A DNA stretch of 64,000 nucleotides. Origin: Laburnicola sp. R22_1 (lineage: Eukaryota; Ascomycota; Dothideomycetes; Pleosporales; Didymosphaeriaceae). Every line of letters begins with the position of its first letter. The first letter of the stretch is position 1. Of this stretch, positions 1 through 13,700 are shown one piece after another. The translations under genes and the position numbers were made by a program. The stretch covers positions 558,001 to 622,000 of the forward strand of contig JACONQ010000014.1 of the NCBI GenBank assembly GCA_014281115.1. Direction: 5' to 3'. A model generated the notes under the pieces. It did no database searches. It was not told the DNA's origin and worked only from the letters and a program-made list of their open reading frames with translations.

Positions 1-299
1 GGATCTATTTGTAAGCGCTAGCCACCGAGCTTGAAGTTATGCAGCCTCATACATGGCAGCACGACTACAGTTACAGAACAAAAGTTTGAGTAAAGTTGGC
101 CTTGGTATTGCTTATCTAGGACCTAGGGCACCACGTCCTACGGGTTGTATTGAAACTTTTATCCTAGTCCTCTATAGTAACGGCGGAGCAAAATTCATCT
201 CACCCGCACCATAAATGTGGACTCTACTGAAATGGATTCTGAACATCGAAATTGTCCGGTCCCTCGCTTGACACTCGGTTTGTTTGTGACGGCGCCAAC

Positions 300-1530
<1,231 letters not shown>

Positions 1531-1923
1531 CCCCAAGTTCAACACTTTGCAATAGTTAAATTACTGTGGAATCGCCTCTATCTCTCATCTACGTTTCCTC
1601 CTATACGTAGATATCTAAAAATCCAGGTAGCGAGGAAGATGCACCACACGGCGAGTTGTACTAAATAAACTGTAAAATAAGAAGAAGATTGGAGGACGAA
1701 CAGTGGCACAGGGCGTAGATGATGGCGTTAGGTTAGAGGGGTGAGTAGTCGCGCGCCATAGATATAAGGGAGCGGAAAGCGTGACGAAGAAACGACAGCT
1801 CACTCGATGCATGCATGACCAGAGAGGGTGATGATTGAATGTTGAATGGTATTGATCTTCTTACTCTCGGTACAAAGTCAATCAGCCCGAGTCTTGGCCT
1901 ATACACGTCCCTCGCCCTCGCCC
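1531..1923. other. Intergenic spacer between converging 3' ends
   Basis: This lies between the 3' end of the decayed oxidoreductase and the 3' end of END3. No reading frame with recognisable protein features was found. It probably holds the two 3' UTRs. Confidence 0.5.
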
Positions 1924-3187
1924 TCACCGCCCCGCCTTCTCCTCATCAATCTGCCTCCTCAAATCCGCAAGCACCTCATTCCTCCTCTCCAAATGCCCCT
2001 GCAACCCCTCCACCTGCTCCTTCACCGTATCAATCTCCTCCCTAATCCCACCCAACCCCTTGACCGCACCCCCATCCCCACTATCCATCTCCCTCAACAC
2101 GCCCCTCTTATAATCCAGCAGCATCTCCAACTCCCTCTTCACAAGCGCCGGCTTACTATCCTTACTCCTCCCATGCCGCCTACTCTCCGCCTCCTTCTCC
2201 ACCACCGCAATCTTATCCTCCAACTCCTTAAGCTGCTTCTTCAACCTCACCTCCTCCCAATCCTCCGTCGTCCGCCCCCCGTGATCCGTCCCCCTCGCCC
2301 TCGCCCCGTAATTATGCGCCCGGTCCCCAACCCCCAACCGCGTGAGATAGGCATCTCCAAACTTGGCCTTCTTGCCCGTCGCCGTGGACTCGTCGCTGCG
2401 CTCCGCCCACCGCGACCCCGCCCGCTCGACATCGTAGTCGATATGCGCCTTCTCAAAGCTCGCCCGCAGACTCGGCGGCACACTCCTCGGCACTCTGAAG
2501 CCCTCATTGCGCTGATTCAGCACGTGCAGAAACGCCAAACACGCGTCTTTGCCCACGCTCTCGCTGGCCTTGGGATTCACCAGGTTCCACGCGAAGCGCA
2601 CGTCCGAGTCGGGCACCGCGTCGAGCGAGTCGAAGAGCGGCTGCAGCGAGGAAAAGGCCACGTTGCCCCGCGAGTCGCGGTTCGCCGTGTAGATTTCTTC
2701 GTACTTGGCCTTGTCGCCCGGCGACATGTACCAGTCGAAGCCGTCGCGGAGGCCCGGCGTGTCGTCGTCGTCGTCCGAGACGGTGTCGAAGGCGGGGAGA
2801 CTGCCGGACATGGCGCGGTTGGCTTGCACGAGGTGGGCTTTGGACTCGGGGACGAGCCAGTCTGGGAGGGTCGTGGGCACGTCCGAGGACTCCTGTACAT
2901 GCTTCTCGTCAGCGCCAACTCGACTTGGTGACCATTGCGTGGCGTACCCCGTTGATCAGGTCGAAGATCAGGCGCATGGCCACGCAGAACTCTTCAAAGT
3001 CGAGCTTGCCATCGCCGTCCACGTCGGCCAGGTCCCACACACGCTCGAGCTGGTCATCGCGGAGGTGGCTGTTCTTGAGCACGGGCGCAGCTTGGGCGCC
3101 GTCCAGGTGCGTCGAGCCCTGCGACAGCGAGCTGAAGATTTCCCAGTACTTCTCGATCTCCTCTTGTTCGATCCGGCGAGGCGCCAT
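1924..3187 (-). CDS. END3: END3-like EH-domain protein (actin patch / endocytosis)
   Basis: Exons 2948-3187 and 1924-2892 on the minus strand flank an intron at 2893-2947 (GTACGC to TACAG, phase 0), giving about 402 residues, the usual END3 length. The start [18 protein letters not shown] was chosen because family members open this way; an in-frame Met lies further upstream. The N-terminal EH domain includes a clear EF-hand loop, [14 protein letters not shown] second EH-like region follows the conserved [15 protein letters not shown] (residues about 88-102). The C-terminal third is a charged coiled coil with heptad-like stretches. In yeast End3 works with Pan1 and Sla1 in the complex that couples endocytic coat assembly to actin. 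Its 5' end faces the 3' end of the csmB-type chitin synthase about 460 bp away, so both genes run in the same direction. Family assignment is strong; the start is slightly uncertain. Confidence 0.92.
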
Positions 3188-3648
3188 GCTGAGGGAGGAG
3201 GCGTCGTCGAGGCGCCTAAGCTTGGGGTCGGGTGGGCGTGTGGGAGACGTTCCTGTCGGCCATGGGCGAAGCCGCCCGAGCACCGCGCAGCCGAGGTTGC
3301 CCCGTCACACTTCCAACTCCGAGTCATGGTGGAATAATTGTACAGTCTTCTTCGGATTAAGCTTTATATAGTCCATATCGCCCTACTATCATTACTCCGA
3401 ACAGATGGTCAACAAGTCGAATGTCAAGGAACGAAGCTCCCCATGCCATCCAGTGGTCCCACCCTAACTAAATCAAACGCATCCAGGTCCCCCGACACAT
3501 ACGCCGTACATATTCCACACACAATAGAGAGCGAAGCGAAAATATCACCGCAGAAACGCCAAAGAGAATATTTTACGCAACAGATGATAATCGTAACGTG
3601 GTCGGAATATACAACATCGCCAATGCATCTTCAGAAGGTGACCGGTCC
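3188..3648. other. END3 upstream region / csmB 3' flank
   Basis: This 461-bp spacer should hold the END3 promoter and the 3' UTR of the class VII chitin synthase. No further coding signal was seen. Confidence 0.5.
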
Positions 3649-6600
3649 CTAGACCATGTTCGCAAGCTCAAGGTCGATCTGCTGGTTGAGGAAAATGCGC
3701 CGCTCACCAGTGAGTTGCGTCTGTAGGCGCTGCTCAGCGAGCGCGACTAGTTGTTTCTTGGTGACGCGGTCCAAGTCTGCTTCCCTGAGACATTGCTGGA
3801 CAACCTCAGTGATGGTCGCATCGCTGGGGCCGTTCATCATGTTCTGGAAGTTGACCGTGCTACCTGGCCGAGACTGGGCGTATCCAAGAGGACTGCGCCC
3901 CCGAATCGGTGGAGTGGCTACCGCGAGGTTGTCCGAGCTTTGGAATCCGCCCATGTTAGGTCGGCTGCCATAAGGTGACTGGTCGTAGTGATCACTCATC
4001 CCGCCCATGGACATGAGCCGCCCGTTTTGAGGGTTGTCCTGATAGCGAGATACATTCGAGTAAGACGAGTGCCGGGGTTGCATGCCTTGGTACGGTCCAG
4101 GTGACTGGCTCGGCGGCATGTGAGAAATGTGGTGCATGTTGGACATGGTAGACGCAGGCTTGACCGACGAGTATACCGATTGCATGTCGTTCATCTCGTA
4201 GCCCTCGTCTTCATAGGCGTTGTACCCGCCTTTCTCAGAGGTTTGCCCGACAAGTCCGCGACGCCCAGGAAGGCCGTTGGACTGCGCATACTCGTCCCAT
4301 CGCAGCAATGGGATACTCTTGGGATCGAAGCCTTCATCATCTGTCTGTACAACCTTCTTGGATCCCTTTTCGCCGATGACGACACGCGTGTTACCCCAGG
4401 AGAAGTCATCTTGCTTCCAGAACGAGTAGATGGGGAGAACGAAGGAATAGATAGGGAATGCGAGGATGTAGATAACCATCCATCCTACGTGCTGCCACTG
4501 GCGTTTGATGATGAAGATGATGGCTTGCAAACCATATACGGCTGCGAGCATGATGATCGAAAACATCGGGAATTGTCCAGTCCCCGAGGAGACCATGTAG
4601 ATGAGGTATCCGAGGTAGGCACAGACGGATGGCAGAATGATGGTTCCAAATAGATCGATGAAAACAACGAAGCGCATGCTGAAACAGCAGAAGCCACACA
4701 TATCCTTGAGAAGCATGAGTTCAGCCAGGTTGTGTATAGTGGAATTGATCCAACGACGCCTTTGCGAAAGCAGAATACTAAACGTCTCAGGAGCAGCTGT
4801 GAAGGCGTACGCGTCCGGGATAAACTTGTAGCGCATGCTTGGAAAATGCTTCGTCATTAGTGTCGTCAAAAAACGATCTTCGCCGAGGGACAACAAGTTC
4901 TTCTTATGTAGGGTGTCCACAACGCAGTCGGAGTATTCCTTGATAACCTTGTCGGAGATGATGAGTGGTTTGCCTTTGTCTGCGGTGCGGAGTCGGTACA
5001 TGGAGAAACTGAAACAGATTAGTCGAGTCTTGGACAAGAGACGCTCTACTCACCATCCAGGCAAACAGGTGACGCTGCCAAACAAGCTCTCAAAAGCCTT
5101 GGTAAGGTGATGAGAGATGTAGTATTCATAGACCTGGATCATGGTCCACCAGGATCTGTCTTCGTTTTCCAAGCTCGTCTCACCGCAAATACCGGCAATC
5201 CTAGAATCATTCGCGCAGCTTGCAACTAGCCGGGTGAGAGAATCGGGCCTAACCATAGTATCTGCGTCTACCATGAGAAGATATTCGTAAAGCTCGGGAT
5301 CCACACCGATGATGTTGTTGATTTGGTGGAACATCTCCAGTTCGAGGGGGTTCATCGCCGAGCGGTGATGGACACGATTAAGGAAGCTCATGAGCAAGAT
5401 TTGAGAGTCTCGCTTTCCACGGTTACCGGGTTTCGATTTGGACTGCTCAGACTCTTTGCCGACCTTAACCACGACAATGTAGGGGACAACGTTGCCTTCA
5501 AATTCGTAAAGACCAGAGTATACCTTCCCGTAGTTGAGCTGTTCGCTGCCTTGGCCGACTGATTTGAAAGGGAGCGCAGGAGGATCAACTTTCGGATCAA
5601 CGCCGAGGATGTCCAAAACGATTTTAGGCGTAGGCCGGTCATTACCGCCGCCTACAATCATACCATCGCAGATGACACAGATGAGCTTCCGTTTGTTGTC
5701 GTAAGCTAAAGCGGTAAGCGAGTCTAGGCCTTTACGAAGCTGATCTTCACCTTCCGTGTATGCGGGCACCTGGCAGATGACGAACTTGTCCTGGTTGGCA
5801 GGTCTCCTTTTAGAACCGAGCTGGAGTGCTGCCAAGAATTTGATGACAATGACGGCGCAGAGGATAATGGTGACAGAGAGAAGGATGTAGTCGTTCACCA
5901 GGCAGCGAGGAGTCGCGCGGAAATCCGTCTTACCAACATAGAAGACGTTGTCCAGACACTGCCGATTGAACTGTTGGGAGGTGTCATTCAATTTGTTGCT
6001 AAATCTTTCCGTGAGATCAGAACCAGCGTAATTCTTGACCATATCTTCTAATGCTGGATCGAGGAACGAGTATTGCTTGAGGCCGTCCATACGTTTTTGG
6101 GTGTAGAAGTAATCTTGGAGATCGTAAACTCTGTCGCCAAGGCGGAACCAGTAATGTTGCTGACTTTCACCCTCGTCTTGTATAACCTTGGTCTTCCATA
6201 CCAAGTCTCCTTTTCTGAACTCTTTCATCTTCGGCAAAAAGACGTTGGAATACCAGTCGTTCGATTTCAAAGCCTTGCTGTCTTGTCGAGTCGTCTGATT
6301 GCCAGACACGTGCTCGGCCTCGGGGTACTCTAATGCCTCTGAACCATTTCTTTGAAGCTTAGTGTTGTAGTTGTCGACCAGGTTAGGGCAGGCAAGAAAC
6401 AAAGGAGGCCGGATATACGGATCCATATCGGCACCAGCCAAAGGTAGCATATTTTCTTCAGTAACTCTGGTTCTGCTGTCGCTGTGGTCACGCTTCCACC
6501 AACTCGAAATGTCGTAGACGACACCACGGTGGCTGACGTAGAAGTCGTTGCTCCCTTGATGCGTGGCGACTTGTTCGCGGTTCCAAACCTTGTCCTTTTC

Positions 6601-9030
6601 AGGGCAGAGAAGCTTTCCAAAGGCAATGATGTAGAAAATGATGACGGCATTGAGAAGGAGGATGAGGCCAACAAGGACAAGCTTTTCTCGCCATGCCATG
6701 CGGACATCTGGGCGTTTCATACGGCCAACGAACTTGAGAAGCGGTGAAGGAATCCAGAACGTCAACGCCCACACGAACGCCACCCAGATTCTTCTGGTCG
6801 TGGTAATCGGCGTCTCCGTTATCACATGGTTACCACCCGTTTCAGCATCATAGTACGTGACGCCTTTGTCTTCGTCTCCCTTGGATCCCAGACCATAATC
6901 ACCAGGCCGGTTTGTGACGGTTGGTGCAGCGGTTGGAGCAAGAGATCTAGCGCCCAATGCACTCTTGGCGCCCATAGTGACAGAGCTTTGCTGGCGCTGC
7001 AACATTGGAGTTGGGCCTGCTTGTGAACTCAGGTCCGGCAACGGTGGGAAGAAGCCGCTTCCCATGGCGGGATCGTTCGCCGAATAGCCACTTTCAAGGC
7101 CTCCCGCGCCGACCATGGTCCCCATCATGTTCGCACCCGCCAGGTCTTGAGCTTTCAGGTCAAGCTGGTTTTCAGCTTCCCACCAAGTGCCTTCGCGGAC
7201 CCATACACGCTGATGACCTACAACGACCTCACCGTTGCTCCAGCCCCGCTGCAGCACCCAGCTTTGAATGCCGTCTTTCCCATCCATACAACCCAAGACG
7301 TGGTAGCGTTCGTAGAATTCGTGATGGTCGAAATCAGCTGTATAATCAGATGATCGATTGCGGCGGTTAGCCCATTCGGGCAACCTCCAATCCCGCAGCT
7401 GTCTCGATACAGTTGCGGCTGACCATGTGGCATTGGCGTCCTGGCTGAGCTTTTCGGGGCTTGCTTCGGATGGATGCAGAGCGAGGTGGAACCAGACCCT
7501 GCTGCTGGCAGCTGTGATGGGCAGATCGAACCGGTTGTATTTTCCGAGGACGATGCCTTCCCCGTTGACAGGCTGAAGTATCTCCTTGACAAAATTTTCC
7601 TCATCCGGTATTTCTAGCGCAAGTTGCTCCAACACCCGTTCACGCTTCTCGAGGTCCATCTGCTGCTGGCGTAGAGCAGGACCATCAACACCCAGATGAG
7701 CTTCGCTACCCTGGATGGCTTGGCGCATACCTTCCAACACAGAATTACCAGCAGGAGGTATTTGCACACCGTCTTCTTTCATTTCGGAATTGATACCTTC
7801 AGTATCGTCGAACACGGTGCGCAGAGCAATGGCCTTGGCGGGCGCCTGGCTGGGCACTTCGACAACGGTAATATTGACAATGTCACCAACCCCGTCCTCC
7901 GAAGGCGGAGTCATCTGACCGGCATCACTATCGGACTCCATCCTGCCAGTTCGGACGTCCTCGCTAATGGTTGCATTGGCGTGAGCCACGACGTAATCAA
8001 CGACTGCTTCGTAGATGCCACCAATGGCCGTCTCCCGGTCTTTGTCGCTGAATTTCTGTCTGAGCAAATCCGGGTCAACATCCAACAGGCCGCCGCATTC
8101 ATCGCAGACGGACCGCAGGGTGTCCTCGTCAACAAAGTAGCCAAGAGTGTTGCCAAGCTTGAGCAAGCCGGCGAGGCAGCTGATCAAGTTGGAGAGTTTT
8201 TGGCCCTTGATACCAATAGCCTTGAGGTTGGCACGGAAGTCCTCGGCGGCGGCAGCATCGTCGACGTCCGGAAGATACGAAGGCGGGTCGTACGTGCCAG
8301 ATTTGTTTAGCAACGAGTACTCGGATGGGTGCTTCAAGTTCAGGAATTCACGCTCGGCCCGGCTGGCTGAGCTTGAGTTGAGGTAGTAAAAGACATCGAA
8401 AGCACGATATCCCGGCTGCGTCGGAATGTCCAGCAGACCTTTCTGAGTATCTAGGCCACTGGTAGAGAGCTTGATCTCGGCCCCGAGTAGATTGCCCTGG
8501 AGGTTGATTGTGAAGATTGCGGCCAGTGCCGAATGGCGGGGAAACGAGGGGTTTTGCGGCGTCACGCAATGCGTGAAGGCCTTGAGAGCCTCGAGCGCAA
8601 TGTAGAAGCTGGTGGGGATCGATAGCGGCAACCCGGATATAAAGGGCGACAGGAGTGAGGGGCTCGATTCGTGGAGCAATCTGCTGGTCGTTAGCAATGG
8701 GCGGGTCGGACGAAACTGCAGTGCGGCTCACCCTAATATGATGCAGCCGTCTTCGGCACGACGGCGAGCATGTTCCCAAGCCTTCCGTCCCAGCTCGAGG
8801 TCAACCGTGCCACCTATGCGGTCGTTTATCGTCGTCCGCGCCGTGACCCAAGTGTTGACGACGAGGCTCGTGCTCGCTTCAAGATGGAAGGGCTGGTTGT
8901 TCTTGAAGCACGTGTTCAAGGCATTGAGGAGAGTAGTCGTAGACATCTGCATCGACGGGTTGCCGGTGCGTGTTGGGGCATTGGAGGTGGTCGAGTAGAC
9001 GGACATGCGCGAGTTGTTGACGAAACTCAT
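3649..9030 (-). CDS. csmB: Class VII (csmB/ChsVb-type) chitin synthase
   Basis: Three minus-strand exons, 8732-9030, 5054-8680 and 3649-5008, are joined through introns 8681-8731 and 5009-5053. The joins restore CIILGLLHESS and [13 protein letters not shown]. The product is about 1761 residues. The N-terminal third resembles a short myosin-like domain, but I see no P-loop (GESGAGKT), which fits the csmB type that lacks ATP-binding motifs. Next come two membrane segments, a cytochrome-b5-like domain ([16 protein letters not shown]), and the processive glycosyltransferase core with [19 protein letters not shown] and the signature QRRRW at about residue 1391. A cluster of membrane spans and a DEK_C-like tail follow. 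The enzyme makes beta-1,4-GlcNAc chains at the plasma membrane at sites of polar growth. Some authors call this group class VI; I use the seven-class scheme. It is divergent from the class V gene. Confidence 0.95.
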
Positions 9031-10753
9031 GGCGGTGGCGGGCTGGGGTGCGAGCCCCGGGAGCGAGTGCGGTGCAGGTGTCTTCTATGCGGAGGGCAGA
9101 GGTTCGCGAGGCTGCTGACGAGTAGCGATGGTGAAAGGCCGACGAGCGAGCGTCTCTGTAGGTAGAAGCTCGCGCGTACGGGGCTTGCTTGGTGAGGGCT
9201 CTCTACTCTACACGTGGATATACGGCCCTGATCTCACTGCTTGACGGCAATTATGGCGGAGAGGCCTAGCGAAGGTGCTAATTAAACGATTGTGAGTGAG
9301 AAGAAAAAACGAAGCGAGGGCGGAAACACGCGCGACAGCAGCAGAGCAGAGAAGGGCGATGATTGTTGGTGGAGGGCTGTTGCTCTCCCATTCCTCCCTG
9401 CTCGAGACGCTAGGCGCCGCTGTATTGAAAAATACATTACGGCCCAGTGCAACGACCGCAGCTGGGCTCTCGACACCCGCCTGCATGGCGAGCCCCAATT
9501 TGCATGTAACTAGCGGCGTGGCGGCCGACGGCGCCCAGCGTGAGTGGACCGGTCTCACAGCCCCTATTGTCAACCATCAACAAATTCTGTTTCCCTTCTT
9601 ACTAGCCCAAGGTAGGTGCAGTTGGATGTAGAGTGGTGGGCCGTCGTGCTGTATTGAGTGCGCGTCCACGTCTCCACCCTCCATCATGCGCTGACCGTTG
9701 ACGGCTGTACTCGGTGTTGCTTCTCGATTCTCTGAGCTCTGCCGATCAATAGTATTGATGTCACGAGACCACGACGCGGTGCCTCTGCTGGCGTACGAAT
9801 AATAATAGGAGAGGTGGCGGCACGAGATGGAGGACTGCATTTCAGCCTCGGTCGGCCAGCCAACACACACACACACATGGTCGGTCCATGGCGTGCAAGC
9901 AGCAACCCGAGCAGCACCATGTGTGACCACGAGCCGTCTCAGCTCCCCACACCGGATGGTGTTGATAAGGGTACGGCTACTACGGTAGCAGCTGGAGGCC
10001 GCCGAGGCCAAAGCCAAAGCCAATATTCCGCGATCGTCCGGCCGTCGTCGATGGATCATGGCCTGCAGCCCTGGAGCGATCTACCCCAGCCTTGCGACCC
10101 TGGCCCGCTCCTTTCATGTATTCTGATCTTGGACGTCCTGCAATGCCCATCAGCAAGCAGCAAGATGTTATCGTGAGGTTGCGTGGGCTGCCCAAGCAGT
10201 GGATGGCCTTCTCGCCGCGCATCCATAAGCAACGCGAGAACGGATGCCGTGGCTGTGACCAGCTGCCAGCTGCCAGCGTGATGTGAATGCTGCAAGTGAG
10301 CCGACGGCCTGGACAGGCAATACTTTACACTAGTGTACGCCGTTTTGTATCTATTTTAATAATAGCAAGCCGGCGCATGGCCGCCCGACGCGGCGAGGTT
10401 GCACCTGTGCACTCGCTAGAGCCGTCAAGAAGCACGCCAAGCCAAACACGCCCGCCCAGCCCGCATCATTTCACCCCTTCACCTCTGCAACGGCCCTGTG
10501 TGCCCGTTTCCCTTCGTTTCTGCGCCCTTGCCCGTCGCTGTACGCTCGCTGCTTGTAGTATACCAGAGCTCGTCGCCTGCCGCTCGTTGTGCCTCCTGAG
10601 CCCGCTGCATTCCGCTCCCAAACACGACCAGGTGGAAGAAGCAAGACACCATCCAGACTCCATACGCACCTCTGCACTGCAGCTTGCGACCACAGCCGCC
10701 TGACGCCCACACTCGCTCAACGCTCCCACGGGGACGCGTCCGTGCCGCCGCCA
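9031..10753. promoter_or_regulatory. Shared divergent promoter region of the chitin synthase pair
   Basis: This 1.7-kb stretch separates the start codons of the csmB-type (minus) and csmA-type (plus) genes and has no convincing gene. It is rich in CT/GA tracts near both starts and has a CA run near 9866-9877. Head-to-head class V/VII pairs are a known arrangement in filamentous fungi, so shared regulation is a reasonable inference. I could not assign individual factor sites. Confidence 0.6.
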
Positions 10754-13700
10754 ATGGCCAGCAGTTCGTTCGGGGGGAACATGCCCCAGTATACCCAGCC
10801 GTCGCTGCCAGCTCTGGGCCAGCACCTGCAGTCCGACACACACCTCACGGCCCATCTGGCGAGCCGCTTCCATGCCCATCTGCCGACCTCGACGCTCTCT
10901 TCGCACGCCATCATCTCGCTGAACACATACACAGACTCCAGCCGGGGGCCCGAGGGTGGCAAGGATGGCAGCGCCCAGCAGGCCGCCGAAGACCTCGCAC
11001 AGCGCGCCTATTCACGCCTTGGCTTGCGCTCCGAAGACCAAGCTGTTGTCTTTCTGTAAGTATCTTCCCGAGTTCATGCGTTGGTGGCCGACCACGGCTG
11101 ACACGTGCCAGGGGCGAGTCGGGTGCTGGCAAAACCACCATCCGCGGGCACATGCTGCGCGCCTTCCTTTCCTTCTCAGCCACGCCGCTGTCGAAGAAGA
11201 TTGAGCATGCCAACTTCATCTTCGACGCCTTCACCACCATCAAGTCTACGACGACGCCTGTGGCTTCAAAGGCCGGCCTGCTCCTAGAGCTACAGTACCA
11301 AACGGCGACTTCGCACCATGCCACACTCATTGGCGCCCAATTTCTGGCGCATCGTCTTGAGCGCAGTCGCATCGCATCCGTCCCTACTGGCGAGCGCAAT
11401 TACCATATCCTGTACTACCTGCTCTCCGGCACCAGTTTAGCCGAGAAGAAGCATCTGGGTCTGGACATGGTGGGAAATGACGGCGCTGGAAACCGCGCCT
11501 CGCTCACGGCGAACAAGCGATGGCGGTATCTAGGGCATCCCTCACAGCTCAAAGTCGGCATTGACGATGCAAAGGGCTTCCAAGACTTCAAGACCGCACT
11601 GCGGAGGCTCGAGTTTTCCAAGCAGGACATAGCAGGCATATGCGAGGTCATGGCCATTATCCTCCATATTGGACAGCTAGAATTTGAAATGGGTCAATCC
11701 ACGACCCCTGCAGCCGACGAGAGTGGAGGTTATTCGCACGAAGGTGGCGAGTCAATCACCATGGTCAAGAACAAGGAGTCCCTGGAGCCCATTGCCCGTT
11801 TTCTGCAAGTAACCATCTCCGATCTCGAGCAGAGTCTTCGATACAAGACTAAAACGCTCTATCGTGAGCGCGTCACGGTCATGTTGGACCCGAAGGGCGC
11901 GCGAGCGAACGCTGACGAAATGGCACGGACCTTCTACTCGCTGCTGACTGCCTATGTGATGGAGCAGGTCAACACGAGAATAGCTGCCTTGTCCGAGGAG
12001 GTCAACAACACAGTATCCATGGTCGACTTCCCGGGCTTCGCACCTTACTCTGGGACCGGATCGAATCTCGACCAACTTCTCAACAACTCCGCCAATGAAT
12101 TCCTGCACAACTTCTATTCGCAGAGCTTCTTCGGCCGCCAGATGGAAGAGATGGAAGCTGAGGATATCAGCGTTCCCCAACTGCAATATTGGGACAATTC
12201 CGAAGCGAAGACGGGTCTTCTTAAATCAGGAAATGGTCTTTTGAGCATTCTCGACGATCAGATGCGCCGCGGCAAGGACGACATGCAATTCTTAGAGGCT
12301 ATCCGCAAGCGCTTCAATGGCAAGAATAATTCGATTCTGCCTGGCAGCTTGACCGTTGTGCAACCTGGCAGTAACTTTCCCACGCCCAACACCTCGCCCT
12401 CATTCACCGTCCGCCATTTCGCCGGGGAAGTCGATTATTCGGTTGAAAATCTCCTCGAGGAGAACGCTGAGCTCATCTCGGGTGACATGATGAACCTTCT
12501 GAAATCCGCCCAGAGTCCTTTCATCCAAGAGCTGTTCGGACAAGAGGCTTTGAAAAAGGTCACACATCCGAAGGAGAGGTCGGCCATTGTACAAGCCTCT
12601 GTCAGCTCCAAACCTATGAGGATGCCCAGTATGGCGCGTCGTAAAACTGGCAAGGGTGGACGTTTTGGTCGTCCAGTCAATGTATTTGATGAAGACGCAA
12701 TAAGCGATGCGGACAGCGCTGTATCCGGATCCAAGAAGGGCGACGCCGCGAAACAAACAGGTGCCGCCGGTCAGTTTCTAAGCTCTCTCAAAACGATCGA
12801 GTCTTCGCTGCGTAAGGCTAATCCCTACTTTGTCCTCTGCCTGAAGCCAAACGACCGACGTATCGCCAATCAGTTTGACAGCAAGTGTGTGCGAGCCCAG
12901 GTTCAAGCATTCAATATTGCTGAGATTAGCCAACGTCTCCATGTCGCCGACTTTAGCATATTTCTACCTTTCGCTGAATTCCTCGGTCTCGCCGAGATGG
13001 ACAGGGCTGTGGTGGGCAGTGAGAAGGAACGCGCCGAACTCGTACTGGATAGCAAGCCTTGGCGTGAGACAGAGGTGCGGGTCGGTGCAACGGGTGTATT
13101 CTTGAGCGAGCGATGCTGGGCGGAGATCGCCAATGTCGCCGACATCTCGCCCCCAGCGCGTGGTATTTCCGCCGCTGATGATGCTCTAACTCCCGACGCG
13201 CCTCGATCTTTTGGCGACTCGAGGTCTGGCCTCCTTGCTCCGTCTCCAGGCGGTTATTACAACGACAAGAACGGTAGCTACTTCGGTAGCAAAGACATTG
13301 ATGCTAGATCCGAAGCTGCATCAGCTATCACGAGTGGCGGCGGCGACATGTTTCACGGCCTAGAGCAGCCCAAGGTGATTGATGAGAAGGCTCCTCCGAA
13401 AGACATGGAAGAGGTTGATGTTCTACCCGTGTCGGGCAGCCGCAAGCGTTGGATCTTCGTGGTCTACGCACTTACTTTCTTCATCCCGGACATATTTATC
13501 AAATGGATTGGACGGATCAAACGGAAAGATGTGCGGCTTGCTTGGCGAGAAAAGCTAGCCATCAACATGCTGATCTGGCTAAGTTGTGGTCTTCTCGTCT
13601 TTCTCATGATCGGGTTTCCTAGGCTTATTTGCCCGACTCAAGATGTTTTCTCCACAGCCGAACTGACCTCGTACAACGGGAAGGATGGCAACCCGTCATA

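Noticed and set aside
1846..2931. Long plus-strand frame (361 codons) opposite END3
   Set aside because: It is the complement of the END3 exon and is rich in Pro/Arg/Leu as expected for an antisense shadow; it has no domain.
10684..11111. In-frame extension of the class V chitin synthase frame upstream of the P-loop (starting at 10684)
   Set aside because: It lacks the family N-terminus. The frame starting MASSSFGGN at 10754 plus the GTAAGT/CCAG intron gives the expected motor start, so the upstream part of that frame is a shadow.
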